Shown: piece by piece, positions 1 through 7,393 of the stretch
Layout: every line of letters begins with the position of its first letter
Position numbering within the stretch: position 1 is the stretch's first letter
Position numbers and translations under genes: made by a program
Notes under the pieces: generated by a model
Database searches by the model: none
What the model was told of the DNA's origin: nothing
The model's input: the letters and a program-made list of their open reading frames with translations, nothing else
Assembly (NCBI GenBank): GCA_042095835.1
Contig: JBELML010000075.1
Location: 1 to 30,200, forward strand
Direction: 5' to 3'
From: DATFKA01 sp042095835
GTDB lineage: Bacteria > Bacteroidota > Bacteroidia > Chitinophagales > Saprospiraceae
DNA: 30,200 bases

Positions 1-2
1 AG

Positions 3-95
3 CTGAGGTTTATTGATTTTGCTGCTCATAATCGGGAAGATGTTTATATTAAAAAATATATAATAGATCAGCGCAAAAGTCTGATTAAAATCTAG
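3..95 (+). CDS. C-terminal fragment of an unidentified protein (partial, cut by window edge)
   Basis: One frame is open from the window edge to a TAG stop at 93-95 and encodes about 30 residues beginning LRFIDFAAHN and ending KSLIKI. The composition is ordinary for a folded protein tail: mixed charge, aromatic residues and a lysine-rich end. The other two forward frames hit stops earlier. The fragment is too short to assign to a family. It runs toward pruA, which is on the opposite strand, so the two genes are convergent. A chance open frame of this length cannot be ruled out. Confidence 0.45.
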   Translation: MRFIDFAAHNREDVYIKKYIIDQRKSLIKI

Positions 96-164
96 AGAAG
101 CCAACAAATGCAAATAATAAAGACGGTGGTACTAGGTAGTAGAAAATACTAATTGAAAGTCTAA

Positions 165-210
165 ATTAATAAAAGAAAAAGAATCCTGCAATTAATAGCT
201 TGCAGGATTC
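165..210 (-). terminator. Rho-independent terminator of pruA
   Basis: A perfect 10-bp inverted repeat has arms GAATCCTGCA (181-190) and TGCAGGATTC (201-210) around a 10-nt loop. Read on the minus strand it is followed by a T-rich tract (the A-rich plus-strand bases 165-180). It lies about 55 bases past the pruA stop, as expected for its terminator. It could also act weakly on the plus-strand gene that ends at 95. Confidence 0.75.
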
Positions 211-265
211 ATATAGATGTTTTACGTATGTAAAATTTATTTTATAATAAATAGGAGGAAATCTA

Positions 266-1897
266 TTATTTCTCACTCATAAATGGATAACGATAATCAG
301 TTGGCGCTACAAAGTTTTCTTTGATGGCTCTGGCACTTACCCAACGGAAAAGGTTGAGTACAGCTCCCGCTTTATCATTAGTACCCGATCCTCTTGCTCC
401 ACCAAATGGTTGTTGGCCTACGATGGCACCAGTAGGTTTATCATTGATGTAGAAGTTCCCTGCTGCGTGACGTAGCTTTTCGGTTACGTGTTTAATCACA
501 CTACGCTCCCGAGCGAAAATCGCACCAGTCAAAGCATAAGGAGATGTCGTATCTACTAGGTCCAAGGTCGCTTCAAAGTCTGCATCCTCATAGAGGTAGA
601 TGGTTAATACAGGGCCGAATATTTCCTCTTCCATCAAAGTATGATTAGGGTTAGAAGTAAGGACCACTGTCGGTTGGATGAAATACCCTTTTGATTTGTC
701 GTAAGTACCTCCGGCGATGACCTCCGCCTCATCAGATGCGTGGGCCAGATCGATATACTTGGCAATTTTATCAAAGGCGCGCTCATCAATAACGGCATTA
801 ACAAAATTACTGAAGTCCTCAACGGTACCTACTTTAATGCTGGCTACATCTTTAACGAGCAGCTCTTTTAAAGCTGGCCAGATCGATTTGGGGATATATG
901 ACCGCGAAGCTGCTGAACATTTTTGTCCCTGATATTCAAAGGCCCCTCTGACCAAAGCAGTAGCTAGGCGAGGTACATCGGCACTAGGGTGAGCAACTAC
1001 AAAATCTTTACCACCAGTTTCTCCAACAATTCTAGGATAGGAGCGGTATTTTTGAATATTCTTTCCAATAGTCGCCCAGAGGTGTTGGAATACTTTAGTA
1101 CTTCCTGTGAAGTGCAAACCTGCAAAATCTGGATGGTCGAAAATAATATCTCCTGCTACAGGACCATCTGCCATAACCAAATTGATGACCCCTTTTGGTA
1201 AACCTGCTTCTTCCAAAATATCCATGATGATCACCGCTGAATAAATTTGAGACTCCGCTGGTTTCCAGACCACCGTATTACCAAGCATAGCAGGCGCAGA
1301 AGGCAAGTTGCCAGCAATGGCCGTAAAGTTGAATGGCGTGATCGCAAAAACAAAGCCCTCCAATGGGCGGTATTCCATTCGGTTCCAAATACCTTTAGGA
1401 CTGTAGGGTTGGATTTGATACATTTCGGTCATTTGCTCTGCACCAAAACGCCAAAAGTCGGCTAATTCTCCAGCAGACTCAATCTCTGCTTGCCAGGGAT
1501 TTTTGCTTTGACACAGCATAGTCGCAGCATTCATCTTGTAGCGATACGGGCCTGTCAATAGCTCGGCTGCTCTCAAGAAAATACCTGCGCGATCCTGCCA
1601 AGGCATAGCTTCCCAGGCGGGTTTAGCTGCCAGGGCCGCATCTATTGCTTGGTTGACCTCTTTGGCGCCACCCTTGTAATAGTGTCCGAGTGTATGCTGT
1701 AATTCATGAGGAGGATGGATGGCAATCTTTTCGCCAGTGCTTATCTTTTCCCCATTGATCGTCATAGGGATATCAATAGTTTTAGATTTCGCCTCTTTTA
1801 ATGCTGCTTTTAGTGCGCTGCGCTCAGCACTTCCAGGAGCATAAGAATAATATGGCTCATTCACAGCCTTAGGTACTTTAAAAAAAGCATCTGCCAT
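266..1897 (-). CDS. pruA: L-glutamate gamma-semialdehyde dehydrogenase (1-pyrroline-5-carboxylate dehydrogenase)
   Basis: This NAD-dependent enzyme oxidises glutamate semialdehyde, formed from pyrroline-5-carboxylate, to glutamate in the second step of proline breakdown in the cytoplasm. The 543-residue product has the full aldehyde dehydrogenase fold. The Rossmann region includes FAITPFNF and GSTKVFQHL, the general base Glu293 lies in GETGGKD, and the nucleophile Cys327 lies in QGQKCSAASR. The length fits the stand-alone class, about 540 residues, that is common in Bacteroidota; the proline dehydrogenase domain is not fused. An in-frame start 33 codons upstream exists, but MADAFFKVP followed by NEPYYSYAPGS matches the family's usual N-terminus, so that start is preferred. 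The gene is read divergently from the DUF418 gene. A hairpin terminator follows the stop. Confidence 0.95.
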   Translation of the reverse strand: MADAFFKVPKAVNEPYYSYAPGSAERSALKAALKEAKSKTIDIPMTINGEKISTGEKIAIHPPHELQHTLGHYYKGGAKEVNQAIDAALAAKPAWEAMPWQDRAGIFLRAAELLTGPYRYKMNAATMLCQSKNPWQAEIESAGELADFWRFGAEQMTEMYQIQPYSPKGIWNRMEYRPLEGFVFAITPFNFTAIAGNLPSAPAMLGNTVVWKPAESQIYSAVIIMDILEEAGLPKGVINLVMADGPVAGDIIFDHPDFAGLHFTGSTKVFQHLWATIGKNIQKYRSYPRIVGETGGKDFVVAHPSADVPRLATALVRGAFEYQGQKCSAASRSYIPKSIWPALKELLVKDVASIKVGTVEDFSNFVNAVIDERAFDKIAKYIDLAHASDEAEVIAGGTYDKSKGYFIQPTVVLTSNPNHTLMEEEIFGPVLTIYLYEDADFEATLDLVDTTSPYALTGAIFARERSVIKHVTEKLRHAAGNFYINDKPTGAIVGQQPFGGARGSGTNDKAGAVLNLFRWVSARAIKENFVAPTDYRYPFMSEK

Positions 1898-1948
1898 GTT
1901 CGATTTGGTTTTGGGCGCAGTGGTATGCGCTTGGTTAGTAATTGGCGG

Positions 1949-1956
1949 CAAAGGTA
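1949..1956 (-). promoter_or_regulatory. Candidate -7 element for pruA
   Basis: Read on the minus strand these bases are TACCTTTG, an exact fit to the Bacteroidota -7 consensus TAnnTTTG, about 52 bases upstream of the chosen pruA start. No clear TTTG box lies at the expected distance upstream, so support is partial. A transcript starting here would exclude the longer ORF start, which agrees with the shorter protein. Confidence 0.3.
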
Positions 1957-2110
1957 AGCATCTCCTGCCAAAAGGTAAAGCTCCACCATAAACCAATATA
2001 ATCGATTGACGCTACTATCCTGTCGAATAATTAAAGTAATCGACTAGTGGTTGTGTACATTTATAGCATCTATAAAGAGGTCACCCGATTTTGAAAATCA
2101 TACGATAAAC

Positions 2111-3316
2111 ATGCAAACAGCTATTAAACCAGCTCGAATTCAGAGTATTGATGCCTTAAGAGGTTTTGCCTTGGCGGGTGTAGCTATAGTGCACATGCTC
2201 GAGCAATATCTGGCAGGTGCGCCGCCCCAAGGATTGATGGATGAGATCAATAGCCTTCCTGACCAAATCGTACAAGGGTTGGTCTTTTTTCTTTTCTCTG
2301 GTAAATTTTATGCCTTATTCTCTATCCTTTTTGGTTTGAGTTTTTCTATACAAATGGATTCGGCGAGTAAGCGAGAGGAGGACTTTTCTCTAAAGTTTTT
2401 GTGGCGTGCTATTTTATTGTTGATGATTGGCTATGTGCATCAACTTTTTTATCGCGGTGATATCTTAACGATCTATGCGATGCTCGCGCCCTTTTTAATT
2501 CCATTTCACCGCCTGGATAAAAAATGGGTGCTTTTTGCAGCCGGTTTTTTCTTCCTAAGTGTGCCTCGATTTATTACCTTTTTTGCCATCGGGAATGGCC
2601 CATTATTTGGTTTGGAAGAAGGCTGGTCTACACCAGCAGAGGTCGCTTATCTAGAGGTTATTCGTTTTGGCTCCATCACGGAAGTTTTTCAAGAAAATGC
2701 CATTTATGGTATGAAAACTAAAATGAATTTCCAGCTCCTACCGATGGGACGATTCTTCTACACCTTTGGTTATTTTCTCCTGGGACTTTGGTTGGGGAAA
2801 ATGAATATTTTTAGACAATTAGAGCAATACAAATCTTTGATTATAAAGGTCTTGGCATGGTCGGCAGGAGCTTGGTTGCTCTCAGCTATATTAGGTGGAG
2901 TACTATTTTCTCAAAGTCCTCAACCAGTAGACTTTAGCGCTTTCATGCACATATTCGCCTATAACTTCATAGATATGGTCAATCTGGCACAGACGATTAT
3001 GACGATATGTGCCTTCCTTTTGCTCTATTTATCTCCCAAATGGCAGGGGCGACTTGATTTCTTTGCACCTTATGGCAGGATGGCGCTGACCAACTACATC
3101 GGACAATCCTTGATTGGTACTTTTCTTTTCTTCGGCTGGGGACTAGGTATGATGGGGCACATCAGGAGTTTGTACATCTTTATTATCGCTATTGTACTCA
3201 TCGCCTTACAAACGATTGTGAGTAAATATTGGCTAAAGTACTTCAAATATGGTCCTCTCGAATGGCTATGGCGGAGTGCAACCTATTTGAAATGGCAGCC
3301 TTTACGAAAGGAATAA
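2111..3316 (+). CDS. DUF418 / YeiB-family multipass membrane protein
   Basis: The 401-residue protein is strongly hydrophobic, with roughly ten membrane segments. Near the N-terminus it carries RIQSIDALRGFALAGVAIVHM, the family hallmark of YeiB/DUF418 proteins, which are distantly related to membrane acyltransferases. The C-terminal DUF418 domain includes FFAPYGRMALTNYIGQS. The substrate of this family is not established; transport or acyl transfer at the envelope is often suggested. The ATG at 2111 is chosen because the 20 residues encoded by the longer frame (from 2051) show no family character and the conserved region begins about ten residues after this Met. The gene stands alone; pruA is divergent upstream, and the dispersed repeat begins about 50-70 bases after the stop. 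Confidence 0.85.
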   Translation: MQTAIKPARIQSIDALRGFALAGVAIVHMLEQYLAGAPPQGLMDEINSLPDQIVQGLVFFLFSGKFYALFSILFGLSFSIQMDSASKREEDFSLKFLWRAILLLMIGYVHQLFYRGDILTIYAMLAPFLIPFHRLDKKWVLFAAGFFFLSVPRFITFFAIGNGPLFGLEEGWSTPAEVAYLEVIRFGSITEVFQENAIYGMKTKMNFQLLPMGRFFYTFGYFLLGLWLGKMNIFRQLEQYKSLIIKVLAWSAGAWLLSAILGGVLFSQSPQPVDFSAFMHIFAYNFIDMVNLAQTIMTICAFLLLYLSPKWQGRLDFFAPYGRMALTNYIGQSLIGTFLFFGWGLGMMGHIRSLYIFIIAIVLIALQTIVSKYWLKYFKYGPLEWLWRSATYLKWQPLRKE

Positions 3317-3365
3317 ATGGAACCACAATAGGGACATAGGGGACATAGTAGCTATGATCTCTATT

Positions 3366-3393
3366 TGCTATGTGCTATGTGTTATGTGTTATG
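3366..3393 (+). repeat. Four tandem heptamers (TGYTATG)
   Basis: Two copies of TGCTATG are followed by two copies of TGTTATG without interruption. The array leads straight into copy A of the long dispersed repeat. A similar four-unit array in opposite orientation lies at 20057-20084 beside copy B. Confidence 0.8.
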
Positions 3394-3611
3394 TTAATGA
3401 GACCTTTGTAGTGCGCAGCAATACAATCTGGTCGAATTAATCCCGGCGTAGCGTAGCGGATGTCGGGATGCTTTGCTAGGTGCCAAGTGTCAAATGACAA
3501 GTGTCAGGTGCTATGTGCTATGTATCATGTGGTTCAGGATTTCTATGTTTCCTATCTGCCCTATGTGGTTCAAAAACCCTTAAATGTCCTTATAATCCCT
3601 TATATGGTTCA
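3386..3611 (+). repeat. Dispersed repeat, copy A (inverted partner at 20104-20322)
   Basis: About 226 bp match the reverse complement of 20104-20322 with only a few mismatches and one 7-base length difference. The element has three parts in order. First is an imperfect palindrome at 3441-3468 with TCCCG/CGGGA ends. Second is a run of 7-nt units of the form GTGYYAN at 3480-3528. Third is a conserved tail ending in cccttatatggttca. It contains no transposase. The last bases include the ATG at 3604 used by the next gene. The mechanism of spread is unknown; it resembles a non-autonomous REP- or MITE-like element. Confidence 0.9.
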
Positions 3612-4056
3612 GATAAAAGAAATTCAAAAGCGCTTAAATACTTCGGTTCTTTGCTGGCTCGCTACCTGTGATGCAGAAGGCCATCCGAGCGTATCTCCAA
3701 AAGAGATCTTTAAATTGATAGAAGATGATCACTTATTAATCGCTAACATTGCCTCTCCTCAAAGCATGAAAAATGTAGTCGCTAATCCAAAGGTTTGCGT
3801 GAGTTTTATAGATATCTTGGTGCAAAAGGGCTTTAAGCTCTATGGTAAAGCAGAATTGATCAAAAAGGGAAGCCCAGAATTTGCCGATTTAGCGCCCCAG
3901 CTTGAGGAACTCACTCAAGGACTGTTTCCCTTCAACTCTCTGTTTAAAATCAAAATTGAACAAAGCAAACCGATATTGGCTCCACGATATCTGCTTTATC
4001 CAGAAACCACCGAAGAGCAGCAAATGGCAAGTGCCAAGAAATTGTATGGGTTGTAG
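3604..4056 (+). CDS. Pyridoxamine 5'-phosphate oxidase-like (FMN-binding split barrel) protein
   Basis: The 150-residue protein resembles the small PPOX-like flavin-binding family. Key segments are NTSVLCWLATCDAEGHPSVS, then SPKEIFKLIEDDHLLIANI, and a region ending CVSFIDILVQKGFKLYG. It probably binds FMN or a related flavin in the cytoplasm; the substrate is unknown. A longer frame opens at 3460, but its first 48 residues are a translation of the dispersed repeat. Family members begin only a few residues before the conserved IKEIQKRLNTS segment, so the ATG at 3604 is chosen. That ATG lies inside the last eight bases of the repeat, so the first residues MVQ come from the repeat edge. The gene converges with ndh, leaving 16 bases between stops. 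Confidence 0.8.
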   Translation: MVQIKEIQKRLNTSVLCWLATCDAEGHPSVSPKEIFKLIEDDHLLIANIASPQSMKNVVANPKVCVSFIDILVQKGFKLYGKAELIKKGSPEFADLAPQLEELTQGLFPFNSLFKIKIEQSKPILAPRYLLYPETTEEQQMASAKKLYGL

Positions 4057-4072
4057 TGTAAAAAAAGCTACT

Positions 4073-5380
4073 TTATTTTAGTTCTTCTTCGAGAGAAGAC
4101 CGCTTTTCTTTATTTCCCGCCTGATGTGGCCTGATAATCAAGCGCAAAGACTGATCATAAGTGAAGTAATTCCAAACCCAATTGATAAAGACGAAAATTC
4201 GATTTTTTACACCTAATAATTGGTAGAGGTGCACAAATAACCACACTAGCCAAGCAAAAGCACCTTGGAATTTAAAATTGGGTAAGTCGACCACCGCTTT
4301 ATTTCGACCTATAGTGGCCATAGAGCCTAAATCTTTGTAAACAAAATCTTTGGCTTTTTCTGGGCGCTTGAAGTTTTTGGCGACAAGTTTGGCTTGTTGC
4401 ATCGCTACCTGGGCTACTTGTGGATGGCCATAGGGGAAAGCTTCTTTTTCCATAAAGGCAATATCGCCCACGGCAAAGATATTTTCGGTGCCAGCTACCA
4501 AACAGCGATGATCTACCTTGATTCGATTCCCTCTCACTATGGTGGCTTCTGGTAAACCTTTGATCTTATTGCCGGTGATTCCGGCCGCCCAAATTACCTT
4601 TCTAGATGGAATTTGATCTCCGCTTTTGAGGAATACCGTCTTGCCATCATAATCAGTCACTCGATCATTGAGGATAATCTTTACACCCAATTTCTGGAGG
4701 AATTGCAAGGCCTTTTCTCCGGCCTCTTCAGACATGCCTTTGAGGATGCGATTGCCACTTTGTACAAGAATGATGTCAATCTCTTTATAATCCAATTCGG
4801 GGTATTCTTTGGGGAGGACATAATTGCGCATTTCTGCTAAAGCCCCCGCCACCTCTACACCAGTTGGCCCTCCTCCTACGATGAGAATGTCAATATAGCC
4901 TTGTCGGTCTTGGTAGTTGGTAATGGAAAGTGCTTTCTCAAAATCACTCAGAATGCGGTTGCGCAGAAAAAGTGCTTCCGAAATAGACTTCATGGGTATG
5001 GCCTTACTGGCAATTTTCTCATTCCCAAAAAAGTTGGTATCTGCGCCGGTAGCTAATACCAGGTAATCGAAATTCACGATACCCAAATCGGTATGGATAC
5101 GATTGGCTTCCATTTCAATGGACTGAACCTCTGTCACCCGAAAGTAGACATTGGGTCGTTTGCGAAAAAACTTTCTAATGGGGAAGACAATAGAGCTAGG
5201 TTCTAGTCCCGCCATCGCTACTTGATAGAATAGGGGCTGGAATTGATGATAGTTATTCTTATCAATCAATACCACCTGGAATTTAGACTTTGCAAGCTTA
5301 TCTGCTAGCGTAAGGCCCGCAAAACCAGCACCTACAATGACGATACGTTTTTGATCCGACTCAGGAATGTTAACTTTCAT
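4073..5380 (-). CDS. ndh: Type II NADH:quinone oxidoreductase (NDH-2)
   Basis: This single-subunit flavoenzyme passes electrons from NADH to quinone at the inner face of the membrane without pumping protons. The 435-residue product has the FAD-binding glycine motif IVGAGFAGL (about 15-23), the NADH-binding motif IVGGGPTGVE (about 167-176), an FAD-contact segment FAVGDIAFM with Asp306, and AQVAMQQ (about 323-329), which fits the NDH-2 quinone-site motif AQxAxQ. The aromatic C-terminal stretch at about 372-410 is the usual membrane anchor. It lies 54 bases downstream of the glycosyltransferase gene on the same strand and may share its transcript. A related sulfide:quinone oxidoreductase is less likely because the quinone motif is typical of NDH-2. 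Confidence 0.9.
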   Translation of the reverse strand: MKVNIPESDQKRIVIVGAGFAGLTLADKLAKSKFQVVLIDKNNYHQFQPLFYQVAMAGLEPSSIVFPIRKFFRKRPNVYFRVTEVQSIEMEANRIHTDLGIVNFDYLVLATGADTNFFGNEKIASKAIPMKSISEALFLRNRILSDFEKALSITNYQDRQGYIDILIVGGGPTGVEVAGALAEMRNYVLPKEYPELDYKEIDIILVQSGNRILKGMSEEAGEKALQFLQKLGVKIILNDRVTDYDGKTVFLKSGDQIPSRKVIWAAGITGNKIKGLPEATIVRGNRIKVDHRCLVAGTENIFAVGDIAFMEKEAFPYGHPQVAQVAMQQAKLVAKNFKRPEKAKDFVYKDLGSMATIGRNKAVVDLPNFKFQGAFAWLVWLFVHLYQLLGVKNRIFVFINWVWNYFTYDQSLRLIIRPHQAGNKEKRSSLEEELK

Positions 5381-5434
5381 AGGAGGAATAATGTCTTCGA
5401 GTCCTAAGATACATAGAGCGTTTGAGATGCAGGT

Positions 5435-6175
5435 CTATTTATAAGACTTAAAAAAGCTATACCATTTCATTTTGAGTACGCCGGTGATCGCTTCGGTGAT
5501 AATACTACCCGACATTTTGGATACGCCTTCGATACGATCAACAAAAGTAATCGGTACTTCTACGATTTTGAAACCGAGAGAGTAGGCAGCATATTTCATC
5601 TCAATCTGGAAAGCATAACCTACAAAGTGGATTTTATCTAAATCTATGGTAGAAAGGACTTTTGCTTTATAGCATTTAAAGCCAGCGGTTGGGTCTTTTA
5701 CAGGCATCCAGGTAATCATACGTACATAGATGGAGGCACCATAAGACAAGAAGATGCGATCCCAGGGCCAATTGGCCACCTTCCCACCTTTGGTATATCG
5801 ACTACCCACAGCTACATCTCCTTTGCCATCAGCACAAGCCTGATAGAGGCGCACCAAATCTTTTGGATTATGAGAAAAATCGGCATCCATTTCTAGGAGG
5901 TATTCGTAGCCTCTTTCCAAGCCCCATCTGAAGCCCGCAATATAGGCGGTACCCAAGCCTTGCTTGCCTTTTCGTTCTAAAATGTGCAGCTGACCAGGAT
6001 AATGCTGTTGCTGATCTTTTACCAATTGGCCAGTACCATCGGGGGAGCCATCATCTACGATGAGCAGATGAAAAGACTTCTCAAGAGAGAATACCGTCTG
6101 AATCATCTTCACGATATTCTCTTTCTCGTTGTAAGTGGGTATGATAACTAAACTATCTGACAAGGTGGTCCTCAT
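5435..6175 (-). CDS. Polyprenol monophosphomannose synthase-like GT2 glycosyltransferase
   Basis: The 246-residue protein belongs to glycosyltransferase family 2 and resembles eukaryotic Dpm1, which moves mannose from GDP-mannose to dolichol phosphate. Motifs in order are VIIPTYNEKENI near the start, DDGSPDGT (41-48) for the nucleotide sugar, the metal-binding DAD at 97-99, GSRYTKGG (124-131), DPTAGFKCY, and the acceptor-region FVDRIEGVSKMS. It lacks C-terminal membrane helices, like the soluble Dpm1 class, and probably acts at the cytoplasmic face on undecaprenyl or other polyprenyl phosphate. The sugar donor cannot be read from sequence. A good promoter lies just upstream (6189-6218), and ndh follows on the same strand. 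Confidence 0.88.
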   Translation of the reverse strand: MRTTLSDSLVIIPTYNEKENIVKMIQTVFSLEKSFHLLIVDDGSPDGTGQLVKDQQQHYPGQLHILERKGKQGLGTAYIAGFRWGLERGYEYLLEMDADFSHNPKDLVRLYQACADGKGDVAVGSRYTKGGKVANWPWDRIFLSYGASIYVRMITWMPVKDPTAGFKCYKAKVLSTIDLDKIHFVGYAFQIEMKYAAYSLGFKIVEVPITFVDRIEGVSKMSGSIITEAITGVLKMKWYSFFKSYK

Positions 6176-6188
6176 TTTCAGTGAGGTA

Positions 6189-6218
6189 CAAAGATAGATT
6201 TATTTTCTCCATTTCAAA
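6189..6218 (-). promoter_or_regulatory. Bacteroidota-type promoter of the glycosyltransferase gene
   Basis: On the minus strand, TTTG (6215-6218) is followed after 18 bases by TATCTTTG (6189-6196), an exact TAnnTTTG -7 box. The start codon is 14 bases beyond it, which implies a very short leader. Confidence 0.6.
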
Positions 6219-6269
6219 CGCGGAGGACTTAACAATGAGTTAAAGTATTAAAAATTGTATCCCATTTAT

Positions 6270-6695
6270 TTACTTCTCCGCTGGAAGAATTTCAAATCCC
6301 CAAGTGATGGGAGCGGTTTTCTCCACGATTTTCCCCACTGAGCAATACTTTTCTACAGACATTTGAATGGCCTTTTCGGCCTTCTTTGGATCAATTTCAC
6401 CATACAATTTATAGTGCATATGTATTTTGGTAAACAAGGAGGGAACCTGATCTGGCACGCGGTCTCCTTCGATATCTATTTTGATATCTACCAGTGGTTG
6501 GCGGAATTTTTCCAATAAATTGATCACATCGATAGAGCTACAAGCTGCAAGTGCAGAAAGCAGCATCTGCATGGGACGCATGGCTTTATTGCCGCCGCCG
6601 ATTTTGGGAGAGCCGTCGGTATCTACGGTGTTTCCAGTGTCATTGGTGGCTTGCATGTGGTAAGCATTATCTAAGCGCGCTAAAGAAATTTTCAT
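6270..6695 (-). CDS. OsmC/Ohr-family protein
   Basis: The 141-residue protein has the OsmC layout. The first redox cysteine, Cys52, lies in LLSALAACSSIDVI, and the second, Cys118, lies in EKYCSVGKIVEKTAP. Family members are cytoplasmic dimers that reduce organic hydroperoxides with two cysteines, or bind other small molecules. The GGGNKAMRPMQMLL segment and the C-terminal sequence resemble the YhfA-like OsmC branch more than true Ohr, so peroxidase activity is inferred and not certain. The stop is 94 bases from the next gene on the same strand, which has its own promoter, so it is probably a separate transcript. Confidence 0.87.
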   Translation of the reverse strand: MKISLARLDNAYHMQATNDTGNTVDTDGSPKIGGGNKAMRPMQMLLSALAACSSIDVINLLEKFRQPLVDIKIDIEGDRVPDQVPSLFTKIHMHYKLYGEIDPKKAEKAIQMSVEKYCSVGKIVEKTAPITWGFEILPAEK

Positions 6696-6782
6696 GTGTT
6701 TAAATTTTTTGCAAATGCTTGAAAGCTAAATTTTTGCAGAAATTTTAAACATCTGCAACCGCTTCGCTTTCGCATAATCTTT

Positions 6783-6817
6783 TTTAATCATCACCGATTG
6801 GTGATTTTATGATTAAA
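6783..6817. other. Hairpin or operator-like palindrome in the osmC-metY divergent region
   Basis: Arms TTTAATCAT (6783-6791) and ATGATTAAA (6809-6817) enclose the inner stem CACC-gatt-GGTG, giving 13 pairs with a 5-base bulge on one side. No T-run follows on either strand, so it does not look like a terminator. It lies about 90 bases upstream of osmC and about 200 bases upstream of the metY promoter, and could bind a regulator. Confidence 0.4.
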
Positions 6818-7023
6818 TAAGATAATGCTCATTTCATTTTAACAAAAGTTTAAGAATTAGTGCCTATTTTGCTTGTTCTTGGAATTTTATTCTGAAAAAA
6901 TAAAATATAAAAAATTTAAATTCAAAAATAGACTCATTTATAAATATAATTCTTTGAAGTTATCAATTGAGGGATTTGATTAAATACAAAGATGCTAAAA
7001 TTAAAGTTTAAATGATGGTGATA

Positions 7024-7055
7024 TTTGACTTTTCAAGCATGGCCAGATACATTTG
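7024..7055 (+). promoter_or_regulatory. Promoter of the metY unit
   Basis: TTTG (7024-7027) and TACATTTG (7048-7055) are separated by 20 bases. Both match the Bacteroidota sigma consensus (TTTG and TAnnTTTG) exactly. The transcript would begin near 7062, about 20 bases before the riboswitch, which is the expected arrangement. Confidence 0.75.
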
Positions 7056-7083
7056 CAAAGCAATCACTTCTAGCAATAGTGTG

Positions 7084-7189
7084 ATTTTATTAAGAAGGAT
7101 GGAGAGAACGGGCTCTAAGAAATCCTGGCAACCTGATCAAATATCAAATCGTGGTGCCAAATCCCGCCAATAATTTGGGTAAATAAAAT
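7084..7189 (+). promoter_or_regulatory. SAM-I (S-box) riboswitch upstream of metY
   Basis: The leader carries the S-box core: GGATGGAGAGAAC, then the conserved GGCAACC (7127-7133), then GGTGCCAAATCCCGCC near 7153-7168. Its ends pair as P1, attttatt (7084-7091) with aataaaat (7182-7189). S-box RNAs bind S-adenosylmethionine and shut down methionine genes, which fits metY and metX downstream. The 200-base stretch between the aptamer and the metY start shows no convincing terminator hairpin with a T-run, so the mode of control (transcription or translation) is not evident. Confidence 0.9.
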
Positions 7190-7393
7190 TCATACATCAT
7201 GTATTTTACTCCTTTGTCAGTCTTTCGTTTTCGTGTACTAAAAAGTTTATTTTTTGGCAATAACTGCTGTTGTTGTTGATTAAAGCTATTTAGGCTATGA
7301 TCTGTTGATGTCGGGCCCTTTTGAGGAGTCTGTATATCAGAGGTACGAATAGCCCTTAAAAGTGTATTTTTTCTTAAACCTAAAATAAAAACA

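Noticed and set aside
3460..3603. N-terminal extension of the PPOX-like protein
   Set aside because: These 48 codons are repeat sequence, and protein family homology begins after the ATG at 3604.
6701..6738. Direct repeat TAAATTTTTTGCA / TAAATTTTTGCA upstream of osmC
   Set aside because: AT-rich and short; could be operator half-sites but equally chance in this AT-rich spacer.
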